The translations under genes were made by a program, and so were the position numbers. A DNA stretch of 64,000 nt from Ilumatobacteraceae bacterium (GTDB taxonomy: Bacteria; Actinomycetota; Acidimicrobiia; Acidimicrobiales; Ilumatobacteraceae), in the NCBI GenBank assembly GCA_033344875.1, contig JAWPMO010000001.1:4613595-4677594 (forward strand), given 5' to 3'. Below, piece after piece: positions 45,915 through 53,466 of this stretch. The notes under the pieces were generated by a model, which searched no databases, had not been told where the DNA came from, and saw only the letters and a program-made list of their open reading frames with translations. The number at the start of each line of letters is the position of its first letter. Position 1 is the stretch's first letter.

Positions 45915-45957
45915 ATCGCCCGTCGGACCCGAAGGTCTGGCGGGCGATGCCCGTTTT
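45915..45957 (+). terminator. Plus-strand hairpin terminator
   Basis: ATCGCCCG (45915-45922) pairs with CGGGCGAT (45941-45948), with an inner GGACC/GGTCT-type pairing around the CGAA loop. GCCCG and then TTTT (45954-45957) follow. It probably ends the transcript of the small acidic gene, with a long structured 3' untranslated region. Confidence 0.5.
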
Positions 45958-46535
45958 CGGCCGTCGACCCGGTTGCCCGGATCCGCTGCCGTTCGACACC
46001 GTCCATCGGTCGCCCGATGTTCGCGGCCACTCCGAGCCTCGGGCCGGCGGACCGGCCTCTGTCTCGCAGCTGAGCACCCGGTCGATCGGCTACCCGACCT
46101 CGTTGCGCTCTGGCGTTGCCGCCGGTTCCCCGGCCGCTGTGCCGCCCCGACCACGCTGCCCGGCGGACCGGACCCCGTTGCCGGAGCCGAGGCCCGGTCT
46201 GCCGGCAAGCCGGCTCCGTCGCCTCTCGACGTCGTTCACGCTGACCCGGTAAACCGTGCCATCGGATGGTGACGCCGCCGAACCTCGGCATTCGGGAGCA
46301 GTTGGGGTGCTCCCTCGGCCTCGGCCCGGTAACCCTGTGCCCGTGGCCACCGGTTGCCCGGCGACTCGGTACCCAGAGCGAGTGGTTTCTCGCTCCGTCC
46401 GGACCCGCTTCCGCCTCGTGGGCCGAACTCGTCATCGCTCTCGGATCACCCGGAGGTGTTCGTCGTGCGACTCGGTTTCCCGGCCCCGGTCGGCGTGCGC
46501 TCTCCGGTACGAGGGATACCTTCGCGAATGAGAAA
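45958..46535. other. Non-coding interval with no recognisable gene
   Basis: I see no credible gene here. Reading frames on both strands are open over long stretches, but their proteins are rich in Arg, Pro and Gly without family motifs. CCGGTTGCCCGG occurs twice (near 45970 and 46346). A structured RNA cannot be excluded. See the findings for details. Confidence 0.5.
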
Positions 46536-46656
46536 CCCCAGGTCAAGGGGTATTTCTGAATCCCCAGGGTTATCCCCTGAACTTTCCGTCAATCCCCAGG
46601 AATTTGGTGTTCATCCACCTTCCGTACACAAGCTCGTGCACAGCTTTGTCCCCAGG
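46536..46656. repeat. Four CCCCAGG direct repeats upstream of the citramalate synthase promoter
   Basis: CCCCAGG begins at 46536, 46562, 46594 and 46650. The last three share the wider form (A/T)(A/G)TCCCCAGG. The block is locally AT-rich and ends 37 bases before the -35 box. Some copies lie in small palindromes, such as ACCCC-AGGTCAA-GGGGT and CAGGG-TTATC-CCCTG. It may be a regulator binding array, which is inferred. Confidence 0.45.
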
Positions 46657-46692
46657 ATCGCCGTCTCGGACCCACCCGGGGGACCTCGGCGT

Positions 46693-46721
46693 TTGACGTT
46701 CGCGCCCGCGACGGGTTGAAT
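46693..46721 (+). promoter_or_regulatory. Housekeeping-type promoter for the attenuated citramalate synthase gene
   Basis: TTGACG (46693-46698) and TTGAAT (46716-46721) are separated by 17 bases, matching vegetative -35/-10 boxes at five and four of six bases. Transcription would start near 46728-46730, at or next to the start of the leader peptide. Confidence 0.55.
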
Positions 46722-46729
46722 GGGGAGCG

Positions 46730-46780
46730 ATGAGTTGCGTTCCGACCTCCCACGACGTCGTCGTCATCATCATTTCGTAG
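46730..46780 (+). CDS. Leader peptide of a Val/Ile attenuator
   Basis: A 16-codon frame, MSCVPTSHDVVVIIIS, from ATG 46730 to TAG 46778-46780. Three Val codons and three Ile codons (GTC x3, ATC, ATC, ATT) sit in a row near its end. GGGGAG precedes the ATG by only two bases, and the predicted transcript starts here, so it may be translated without a leader. The peptide itself needs no function: a ribosome slowed by lack of charged Val- or Ile-tRNA would change folding of the RNA that follows. Confidence 0.8.
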   Translation: MSCVPTSHDVVVIIIS

Positions 46781-46803
46781 AGCACGTGGACATCCACGTG
46801 CTC
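46780..46803 (+). promoter_or_regulatory. First attenuator hairpin
   Basis: GAGCACGTGGA-CA-TCCACGTGCTC is a perfect 11-bp inverted repeat that begins on the last base of the leader-peptide stop codon. A ribosome stopped at the Ile codons or at the stop codon would cover its left arm. It is separated from the terminator stem by three bases. Confidence 0.7.
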
Positions 46804-46806
46804 GTC

Positions 46807-46831
46807 AAGCCGCCCACCGGGCGGCTTTTTT
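46807..46831 (+). terminator. Attenuator terminator in the citramalate synthase leader
   Basis: AAGCCGCCC (46807-46815) and GGGCGGCTT (46819-46827) form a perfect 9-bp stem with a three-base loop, followed by a run of six T (46826-46831). It is a textbook intrinsic terminator 25 bases before the coding region, and the only one with this long a T run that I saw in the window. Confidence 0.85.
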
Positions 46832-46855
46832 GTTGCTCCAGTGAGGAATCACCCC

Positions 46856-48466
46856 ATGACCAGCCAACCGAACTCCCCTGACAAGGTGCGGGTCGAGATC
46901 TTCGACACGACACTCCGCGACGGCTTGCAGGTCGAGGGTGTGTCGGCCTCGGTCGACGACAAGCTGCGCATCGCCGAGCAACTCGACCACCTCGGCGTCC
47001 GCTTCATCGAGGGCGGCTGGCCAGGTGCCAACCCCAAGGACATCGAGTTCTTCGCCCGAGCGGCGACCGAACTCGCCCTGACCACGTCGACGTTCGTGGC
47101 GTTCGGGTCCACACGACGTCCGCGTGGCAAGGTCGATGACGACCAGACGCTGCAGCACCTGCTCGACGCGAACACGTCGGCGGTCTGCATCGTGGCGAAG
47201 AGCAGCGACTACCACGTCACCGAGGCGCTCAAGACCACCCTCGACGAGGGTGCCGCGATGATCGCCGACTCGGTCGAGTTCCTGCACGGACACGGCCGGC
47301 AGGTGCTCGTCGACATGGAGCACTTCTTCGACGGGTTCAAGGACAACCCGGAGTTCTCGTTCCGGGCGCTGGAGGCCGCCGTCGTCAAGGGCGCCACCCA
47401 TGTGGTGCTCTGCGACACCAACGGCGGCTCGCTGCCACACGAGATCGAAGAGATCGTCACCGCCGTCCACGCTCACGTCGGCAACGACGTCATCATCGGG
47501 ATCCACTGCCACGACGACACGGGGTGTGCCGTGGCGAACTCGATGGCGGCCGTGCGCGGTGGCGCCCGGCACGTCCAGGGCACGCTGAACGGCCTCGGCG
47601 AACGGACCGGCAACGCGAACCTGACGTCGATCATCCCGAACCTCCAGCTGAAGCAGAACTACCTGTGCCTGCCCGAGGGGCGGATGGAACGGCTGACCGT
47701 CGTGTCGCACCGCATCGCCGAGACGCTCAACCGTGCGGTCGACCCGCAGGCGCCGTACGTCGGGTCGTCGGCGTTCGCTCACAAGGCCGGGTTGCACGTC
47801 AGCGCGATCGCTCGGGCGAAGGACGCCTACGAGCACGTCAGTCCCGAAGCGGTCGGCAACGGCACACGGTTCGTCGTGTCGGAGATGGCCGGCAAGGCGA
47901 CGATCCAGATGAAGGCCGACGACCTCGGCATCGACATGGACGGGCCGGCCGTGATGCAGGTCATCGACGACCTGAAGCGACTCGAGCACGAGGGATACCA
48001 CTTCGAGGCGGCGGATGCGTCGCTCGAACTGCTCATGCGTCGCTCGGCCGGCTGGGAACACGAGTTCTTCCAGGTCGAGTCGATGCGGGTGATCACCGAC
48101 GAGGTCGGGGGCGGCGAGTTCAACACCGAGGCCACGGTCAAGGTCTGGGTCGGTGACGAGCGCTACGTGTTCACCGCAGAGGGCAACGGCCCGGTCAACG
48201 CGATCGACACCGCGCTGCGCCGCGCGGTCGGCAAGGCGTACCCGCATCTCGCCAACATCCACCTCACCGACTACAAGGTGCGCATCCTCGAAGGTGGGGG
48301 AGCGACCGGCGCCGTGACCAGGGTGCTGCTGTCGGCGACCGACGGTGTGACCGACTGGACGACGATCGGTGTGAGCCCGAACATCATCGAGGCATCGTGG
48401 CGAGCGCTGGAGGAGAGCGTGGTCTACGGCCTCCTGCACGCGCCCGACGCCGTAGGCGGTGTCTGA
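46856..48466 (+). CDS. cimA: Citramalate synthase (DRE-TIM metallolyase)
   Basis: A 536-residue enzyme. The N-terminal TIM barrel has the DRE motif IFDTTLRDGLQVEGVSASVD, then FIEGGWPGANPKD, VLCDTNGGSLPHE and IGIHCHDDTGCAVANS with the metal-site H-x-H. The regulatory LeuA-dimer domain is at the C terminus (from about 400). EGGWPGxNPKD and the overall text match the citramalate synthase subfamily that condenses pyruvate and acetyl-CoA for isoleucine, rather than isopropylmalate synthase. The VVVIII leader upstream supports this. ATG 46856 follows GAGGA at a suitable distance. LeuB may serve the later step. Confidence 0.88.
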   Translation: MTSQPNSPDKVRVEIFDTTLRDGLQVEGVSASVDDKLRIAEQLDHLGVRFIEGGWPGANPKDIEFFARAATELALTTSTFVAFGSTRRPRGKVDDDQTLQHLLDANTSAVCIVAKSSDYHVTEALKTTLDEGAAMIADSVEFLHGHGRQVLVDMEHFFDGFKDNPEFSFRALEAAVVKGATHVVLCDTNGGSLPHEIEEIVTAVHAHVGNDVIIGIHCHDDTGCAVANSMAAVRGGARHVQGTLNGLGERTGNANLTSIIPNLQLKQNYLCLPEGRMERLTVVSHRIAETLNRAVDPQAPYVGSSAFAHKAGLHVSAIARAKDAYEHVSPEAVGNGTRFVVSEMAGKATIQMKADDLGIDMDGPAVMQVIDDLKRLEHEGYHFEAADASLELLMRRSAGWEHEFFQVESMRVITDEVGGGEFNTEATVKVWVGDERYVFTAEGNGPVNAIDTALRRAVGKAYPHLANIHLTDYKVRILEGGGATGAVTRVLLSATDGVTDWTTIGVSPNIIEASWRALEESVVYGLLHAPDAVGGV

Positions 48467-48495
48467 GGCACCGAGCGCCTACGATGGGGCTCGCT

Positions 48496-49017
48496 ATGGC
48501 CGCCCCGAAATCAGCCCCTGCCGGTGCACGCGAGACGCGCTACTACTCGTCGCCGGACGTCGTCCCCGAACCGTGGTCGCCCGACCGACCCGGCGTCGTC
48601 GAGGGCCTGCAGCCCGTCGGCCGACGGATGGGTGCCCAGGGGCCCGATCAGGGATACGCACTGACGATCGCGGAACGGCTGGCTCCACGTCTTCACCTGC
48701 AGGGCCAGGAGCGCCGTGACGACGCGATTCGCGGCTGTCTGGGCATCGCGCTGCGCCGGGCGTCGCTGTACTCGCGTGCTCCGGTCGTGCACGACCTCAC
48801 GATCGCGTTCACGATCTGGGGTTTCTTCGACGAGCAACCGCCCGACGACCTGATCGCACGCCGACCGCAACTGTTCGAGGGCGTCGGCAACGTCAACCAC
48901 CACTACGCCGAAGGCCGCAAGATCGCCGACCTCGTGCCCGAGTCGACGCTGCGCATGACCCCCGACCAGGCGGCCGCGGCCTATCCGGCCCGCTGGCGCG
49001 AACTCACCGGCGCCTGA
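48496..49017 (+). CDS. Conserved-looking hypothetical protein
   Basis: A 173-residue protein with no signal or membrane segment. The central part, QGYALTIAERLAPRLHLQG and VVHDLTIAFTIWGFFDEQPP, looks like a compact helical domain; the end contains VNHHYAEGRKIADLVPEST. I do not recognise the family. It follows cimA by 29 bases on the same strand and may be co-transcribed. ATG 48484 is an alternative start (MGLA before MAAPK). Confidence 0.65.
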   Translation: MAAPKSAPAGARETRYYSSPDVVPEPWSPDRPGVVEGLQPVGRRMGAQGPDQGYALTIAERLAPRLHLQGQERRDDAIRGCLGIALRRASLYSRAPVVHDLTIAFTIWGFFDEQPPDDLIARRPQLFEGVGNVNHHYAEGRKIADLVPESTLRMTPDQAAAAYPARWRELTGA

Positions 49018-49080
49018 CGCCGGCGAGCGGCCAGGCGGCGCCGCATCGACAGCGCACCGGGGATTCTCTACGGTCACGGC

Positions 49081-49917
49081 ATGCACATCGGCGCCCTGAT
49101 CTTCCCGACCGACGAGACGATCCGTCCGGACGTCCTGGCGCCCGAGCTGGAGCGGCGCGGCTACGAGTCGTTCTGGGTTGCCGAACACACCCACATTCCC
49201 GTTGGCCGACGCACCCCGTATCCGGGTGGTGGCGATCTGCCCGACATGTACTGGCGCACGATGGACCCCTTCGTCGTGCTCACGGCCGCAGCCCTGGCGA
49301 CCACGACGCTCAAGGTCGGGACGGGTATCGCGCTGGTGAACCAGCATCACCCGATCAACGCCGCCAAGCAGACCGCGTCGATCGACTTCCTGTCGGGAGG
49401 TCGGTTCCTGTACGGCGTGGGCGTCGGGTGGAACGAGGACGAGATGGAGCATCACGGCATCGACCCGTCGAAGCGCCGCACGAGCGCCCGCGAGCGCATC
49501 CTCGCGACCAAGGCGCTCTGGACGCAGGACGAAGCATCGTTCGACGGTGACCACGTGCAGATCGCCCCGAGTGTCTCGTACCCCAAGCCGGTCACGAAGC
49601 CGCATCCTCCGGTGATCATGGGAGGTGGCGGTGGGCCGGTCACGTTCCGGCACATCGTCGAGTACTGCGACGGCTGGATGCCGATCCACGGCCGCACCGA
49701 TCCGCTCGAACGACTGCCGCTGCTGCACGAGATGGCCGAACAGGCGGGCCGCGATCCCGGCTCGATCGAGATCGGGATCTACGGCTGCCCGATGCAGAGC
49801 GACGTGGTCGAGCGCTATCGCAACGCCGGGGTGGATCGGGTCGTGTTCTGGTTGCCCGCCACCGACCCCGATTCGGTGATGGCGGCGGTCGATCGCGGCG
49901 CAGAGTTCATCGGCTGA
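49081..49917 (+). CDS. LLM-class F420-dependent oxidoreductase
   Basis: A 278-residue luciferase-like (beta/alpha)8 protein. Key text: RRGYESFWVAEHTHIPVG, GTGIALVNQHHPINAAKQTA, LSGGRFLYGVGVGWNEDEM, PPVIMGGGGGPVTFRHIVEYCDGWMP. The arrangement is that of F420-using members (TIGR03619-like), which transfer hydride from reduced F420 to unknown substrates. No substrate can be deduced. It follows the hypothetical gene after 63 bases on the same strand. Confidence 0.88.
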   Translation: MHIGALIFPTDETIRPDVLAPELERRGYESFWVAEHTHIPVGRRTPYPGGGDLPDMYWRTMDPFVVLTAAALATTTLKVGTGIALVNQHHPINAAKQTASIDFLSGGRFLYGVGVGWNEDEMEHHGIDPSKRRTSARERILATKALWTQDEASFDGDHVQIAPSVSYPKPVTKPHPPVIMGGGGGPVTFRHIVEYCDGWMPIHGRTDPLERLPLLHEMAEQAGRDPGSIEIGIYGCPMQSDVVERYRNAGVDRVVFWLPATDPDSVMAAVDRGAEFIG

Positions 49918-49997
49918 CCGCAGCCGCCGGTGGGCGGCGGGGTGCGACGCCGATCGTCGACTTCGTCGACCGGTGCTCCCGTCGTATCCTGCCCCAC

Positions 49998-50474
49998 ATG
50001 GCTGAAACATCATCGACCCCCGCCGTCGGCAAGCGCGCCCCGGCGTTCACCCTCCTCGATCAGAACGAGGAGTCGGTCCGGTTGTCGGCGCTCAAGGGCC
50101 GCCGCGTGCTCGTGTACTTCTACCCGCGAGCCGACACGCCGGGTTGCACCACGCAGGCGTGCGGTCTGCGCGACATCAGCGCCGACATCGGCGACACGGT
50201 GATCATCGGCATCAGCCCCGACAAGCCGGCCAAGCTGAAGAAGTTCGACGACAAGTACGAGCTCGGGTTCACGCTCGTCAGCGATCTCGATCATGCGATC
50301 GCCGAGAAGTACGGCGTGTGGGTGCTCAAGAAGAACTACGGCAAGGAGTACATGGGCGTGCAGCGCTCGGCGTTCCTGGTCGGCGCCGACGGCAAGATCG
50401 AACAGGCCTGGCCGAAGATCAAGCCCAAGGACACCCCCACCGAACTCCTCGCCGCCCTCGCCGACGACGCCTGA
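49998..50474 (+). CDS. bcp: Thioredoxin-dependent peroxiredoxin (Bcp/PrxQ family)
   Basis: A 158-residue peroxiredoxin. It has APAFTLLDQNEESVRLSALK at the start, LVYFYPRADTPGCTTQACGLRD with the peroxidatic Cys (TPGC) and the resolving Cys five residues later, and AEKYGVWVLKKNYGKEYMG near the end. The C-x4-C spacing marks the alpha-helical PrxQ type. It reduces hydroperoxides in the cytosol with thioredoxin. Complete. Confidence 0.94.
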   Translation: MAETSSTPAVGKRAPAFTLLDQNEESVRLSALKGRRVLVYFYPRADTPGCTTQACGLRDISADIGDTVIIGISPDKPAKLKKFDDKYELGFTLVSDLDHAIAEKYGVWVLKKNYGKEYMGVQRSAFLVGADGKIEQAWPKIKPKDTPTELLAALADDA

Positions 50475-50767
50475 ACGCGAGTTTGCCTCCTCACGACCGG
50501 AGGAGTTGCAGGGTTCCGAGCCCAGGCACCAGGCGCCTCGAGGCAGACTGGCGATCAGCAGCTGGAGGCCCACGTTCTGAAAGGCGTCCCCAACCCGCAC
50601 ATCGAGGGCGCGATCATTCGGGTGATCCCGGAGCGTCATGTGGCGGTCGGCCGTGATAAGAATGCCGGTTCCCGAGCGGGTCCGATGACCGCCGTCAGCC
50701 GTCGGTATGCGCACAGGTCTCCGGCGTTGGAGGACGCCGTCCGTGCCGGGTTGCGATGAGTTCCTCG
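50475..50767. other. Gap with no recognised gene
   Basis: Nothing convincing was found in these 293 bases. A plus-strand frame without ATG, GTG or TTG near its left end reads LEAHVLKGVPNPHIEGAIIR and stops at about 50759. It has GC-rich third positions and could be a gene fragment, but no family was recognised. Confidence 0.4.
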
Positions 50768-50791
50768 GAGGCCGACATCGATGTCGGCCTC
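50768..50791 (-). terminator. Perfect 24-base palindrome at a gene end
   Basis: GAGGCCGACATC and its exact reverse complement GATGTCGGCCTC are joined without a loop. It overlaps the stop codon of the minus-strand gene at 50790-51068, so in RNA it would form a 10-bp or longer hairpin there, likely a terminator; there is no T tract. Confidence 0.55.
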
Positions 50792-51068
50792 ATACGTGAG
50801 CGACGACCTCGCACACCTCGGGGAGCTCGAGGTCCATCGGCGACCCATTGAGGATCTCCCCGAGCAGACGGTCGAGACCGGCCTGCGCTTCGGCCCTCGT
50901 CTCGAACAGGAACATGCTCCGTCCGAACTTGCCGAACTGCGTGTTCGTCGACCAGGCAACGGTGCCGTTGATGAAGCCAGGCGACTCAGCCAGACGCTTC
51001 AGCACGTCCTCCATCACGTCCTGCTCGGCGGTGGGTGCCATTCTGCTCGCTCCGACGATCGCATACAT
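50790..51068 (-). CDS. Small protein of the ABM (dimeric alpha/beta barrel) type
   Basis: A 92-residue protein starting MYAIVGASRMAPTAEQDVME and containing SPGFINGTVAWSTNTQFGKF and RSMFLFETRAEAQAGLDRLL. Pattern and length fit the ferredoxin-like dimeric barrel of antibiotic biosynthesis monooxygenase-type proteins, which act in heme, quinone or unknown chemistry. No His ligand motif is clear. It lies 19 bases after the GNAT gene, on the same strand, in an accessory patch. Confidence 0.65.
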   Translation of the reverse strand: MYAIVGASRMAPTAEQDVMEDVLKRLAESPGFINGTVAWSTNTQFGKFGRSMFLFETRAEAQAGLDRLLGEILNGSPMDLELPEVCEVVAHV

Positions 51069-51087
51069 CAGGCTCTCCGCTGGCCCC

Positions 51088-51846
51088 TCAGACCCGGACG
51101 AACGTACGGACGTGGCCAGCGGTCTCGAATCCCATCCGGGTGTACACGGGGGCACCCATGACCGACGCAACGAGCGTCGAGCGCACCGCCCCTCGTTCCC
51201 GGCCGCAGCGGACGGCCTCCCACGTCGCCGCCGCGCCGAATCCCTTCCGGCGATGAGCGGCTGGAACAGCGACGTTGAAGATGTTCGCCGTGTCGTCTGC
51301 GAGGAACAGCATCGCGGTCGCAACGGGTTCGCCACCAGCCCACAGCGTGAACCACTCGAGGTCGTCCCAGGTGAGCGTTGACGCGTCGGTCGCTGCCTCA
51401 GCAACCTCGCGAGGCATACCGAACACCTCGACGCTGAACCTGGTCGGCGCCGCGAGGTCCGCTGCCGTCATCGCCCGGACTGACGTGACGCCGTCAGGGA
51501 GCGGCGGGACATCCAGGTCGGTCAGAATCATCGCAGGAGCCGGTCCACCCAGCACCGCAAACCCCAGCTCGATCGCCGCTCGTTCGACCGAGGCTTCCTG
51601 TGGAGCTCCCACCGGGGCGCAGATGGTCATCGCCAACCCGTCCTTCTCACCCACTGCTACCAGGCTTGCGATGTCGGTCCGAGCGTCGCCCTCACCCCTC
51701 CAGATGTGAATACCGTTGAACGGCGGGAACGGCAGACCGGTGAAGACGCCGACTGCGCTGCCAGCTCTCACGACCTCGCCAGAGAGCCTCGCCAACGATT
51801 CGAGCCCCGCAGTGTGCGCTTCGCATGCAGTGAGAAGTGGGTCCAC
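51088..51846 (-). CDS. GNAT-family N-acetyltransferase
   Basis: A 252-residue protein. The C-terminal half is a GNAT domain: VATAMLFLADDTANIFNVAV (beta4), VPAAHRRKGFGAAATWEAV (the acetyl-CoA pyrophosphate loop R-x-x-G-x-G/A) and GAPVYTRMGFETAGHVRTFV at the end. The N-terminal half is a diverged GNAT-like segment (VFTGLPFPPFNGIHIWRG). The substrate is unknown. GTG 51846 is chosen because AAGGAGG stands five bases upstream; the frame is open up to 51978. Confidence 0.85.
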   Translation of the reverse strand: MDPLLTACEAHTAGLESLARLSGEVVRAGSAVGVFTGLPFPPFNGIHIWRGEGDARTDIASLVAVGEKDGLAMTICAPVGAPQEASVERAAIELGFAVLGGPAPAMILTDLDVPPLPDGVTSVRAMTAADLAAPTRFSVEVFGMPREVAEAATDASTLTWDDLEWFTLWAGGEPVATAMLFLADDTANIFNVAVPAAHRRKGFGAAATWEAVRCGRERGAVRSTLVASVMGAPVYTRMGFETAGHVRTFVRV

Positions 51847-52237
51847 CGCCGCCTCCTTGTCGACGTCCAAACGTACCAGGCTCCCCGCGACTGGGCCGCC
51901 GGATGCGGCGATCACAGGTCCGCATCGCTTCTTGGACGCATCGACGGCGTGGCCCGAGATCCCGCCGAAGGCACGCATTGCGCTCCGGCTCGGGTGGCGC
52001 GGCGATCGGTAATCTGGTCGTGATCGCGGTCTTGGCCTGCGACCTCGAGGACGGTGTGCAGGCCTTCTTCGAGGCCATATCGATTCGGCTTCGAGGTGAG
52101 CGGCATCTGCACACCCAGGATCAGCGCACCTCGGCCCGGCGATTCATGGTCGAGGGGCGCGGTGACGTACGCTGCGGCACACTTGTCGAAGATTGGGAAT
52201 GACCGGTGCACCGACCTGCAGTGTTGACGACAGATCG
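51847..52237. other. Gap with no recognised gene
   Basis: This 391-base stretch between the divergent GNAT gene and the DUF3048 gene holds no convincing gene. Short frames lack family motifs. It must contain both promoters. The first bases carry the GNAT ribosome-binding site (CCTCCTT at 51852-51858 on the plus strand). Confidence 0.5.
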
Positions 52238-53317
52238 ATGAGGAGAAGCGCGTTGCTCGTGGTCGCGACCACGATGGCGCTCGCTCTTGCTGCGTGTAGT
52301 GGTGGCGATGACCGTGCGCAGGACACGGTTGGCAGCACGACCACACCGGACGCGGCGACCGTGACCATCGTGGCCGACGCAACCGCCGACAGCCCGGAGG
52401 CGCCGCCCGACGTGGTCCGACAGCCGTTGACGGGCGAGCTGATCACGGGTGGTGCCGATGTCATCGGCCGGCCGGCGTTGGCCGTCACGATCGACAATCA
52501 CCCCGACGCTCGCCAGAACCACTCGGGGCTGGCGGTCGCCGACATCGTGTACGAGCAGATCGTCGAGGGAGGTTTCACGCGCTTTCTCGCCATCTTGCAC
52601 ACGAACGATTCGGATCTGGTCGGGCCGATCCGGTCAGGTCGATCGCACGACGTGGCGCTGCTCGCACCGCTCGACGTGCCGCTGTACGCCTGGAGTGGCG
52701 GCAACCCGGGCGTGAACAGGTTGATCGCCGAGGCGCCGGTCGTCGACCTCAGCGCCCTCTTGGGTGCGGCCGGCTACTTCCGAGGTCCGGGTGTCGGTCC
52801 ACACGATCTCTACAACGACACCGAGTCACTGTGGGACCAGACCCCGAGCGATCATGCTGGGGCACCACGGCAGCAGTTCGAGTACACGTTCCCGGGGGAG
52901 AGCTTCGTCGGTACCGAGATCGCCGGATTCGACCTCCGTATCGGCGATCTCGTGGTGGGGTGGAATTGGGATGCGGCAGCTGGCTCGTGGCGACGTTCGC
53001 AGGACGGCGTCGAGCACGTGGATGTCACCCACGGGCCGATCGCTTCGACCAATGTCGTCGTCATGGTGGTTGCGTACGGTCGCAGCGCGATCGATGTCAA
53101 CAGCCCGGAGGCGCGAACGGTCGGCGAAGGGCTGGCGGTCGTGTTCAGCGACGGGAAGGCGGTCGAAGGCCGATGGGAGCGGTCGGCGGAGAACGAACCG
53201 ATCGCGTTCCTCGACGAGAACGGCGATCAACTCGCGTTGACCCCGGGTTCGACGTGGGTCGAGCTTGCGGCAGGCGATCCCGAGAACCCGGTCGCGCCCA
53301 TTTCCTCGTTCCCCTGA
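52238..53317 (+). CDS. DUF3048-family lipoprotein
   Basis: A 359-residue lipoprotein: basic start MRRSALL, hydrophobic stretch and LALAAC lipobox with Cys at about residue 20. The mature part has the DUF3048 core: GRPALAVTIDNHPDARQNHSGL, DIVYEQIVEGGFTRFLAIL and VGPIRSGRSHDVALL. Members are extracellular or membrane-bound proteins in Gram-positive bacteria (YerB of Bacillus is one); the function is unclear. ATG 52238 is chosen because the signal peptide follows at once. An ATG one codon ahead is not present; the open frame starts at 52193. Confidence 0.88.
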   Translation: MRRSALLVVATTMALALAACSGGDDRAQDTVGSTTTPDAATVTIVADATADSPEAPPDVVRQPLTGELITGGADVIGRPALAVTIDNHPDARQNHSGLAVADIVYEQIVEGGFTRFLAILHTNDSDLVGPIRSGRSHDVALLAPLDVPLYAWSGGNPGVNRLIAEAPVVDLSALLGAAGYFRGPGVGPHDLYNDTESLWDQTPSDHAGAPRQQFEYTFPGESFVGTEIAGFDLRIGDLVVGWNWDAAAGSWRRSQDGVEHVDVTHGPIASTNVVVMVVAYGRSAIDVNSPEARTVGEGLAVVFSDGKAVEGRWERSAENEPIAFLDENGDQLALTPGSTWVELAAGDPENPVAPISSFP

Positions 53318-53452
53318 GTCGTACGGTGCTGCCGGCGCCGGCCGCGGCACGAAGATCGCTCGGCCACCTCGACTGGGCAGAGCGCTCGCGAACGGCGCGT
53401 TCGATCGGGCATCGCCACTCAGAAGATCATCGCACGCAGACCAGCCCCAAGG

Positions 53453-53466
53453 GTATGCTGGCATAC
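53453..53466. promoter_or_regulatory. Inverted repeat at the vapBC start: candidate operator and -10 box
   Basis: GTATGC-TG-GCATAC is a perfect inverted repeat ending directly before the vapB ATG (53467). TATGCT inside it fits a -10 box seven bases ahead of the ATG, so the mRNA would be leaderless. VapBC complexes commonly bind such sites to repress their own genes. Confidence 0.6.

Noticed and set aside
45793-45957. Possible riboswitch (c-di-AMP, c-di-GMP, SAM, cobalamin types)
   Set aside because: Hairpins are present, but none of the conserved core motifs I know for these classes could be placed, and no gene follows within 770 bases. Kept only as unexplained structure.
45911-46546. A 211-codon minus-strand frame in the non-coding interval
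   Set aside because: Low-complexity Arg/Gly/Pro translation without hydrophobic core or motif. It overlaps other equally open frames, as expected by chance at this GC content.
46841-46855. GTG 46841 as start of the citramalate synthase gene
   Set aside because: It would place the start on the ribosome-binding sequence (GAGGA) of ATG 46856 and only ten bases from the terminator T run; the family begins at the ATG.
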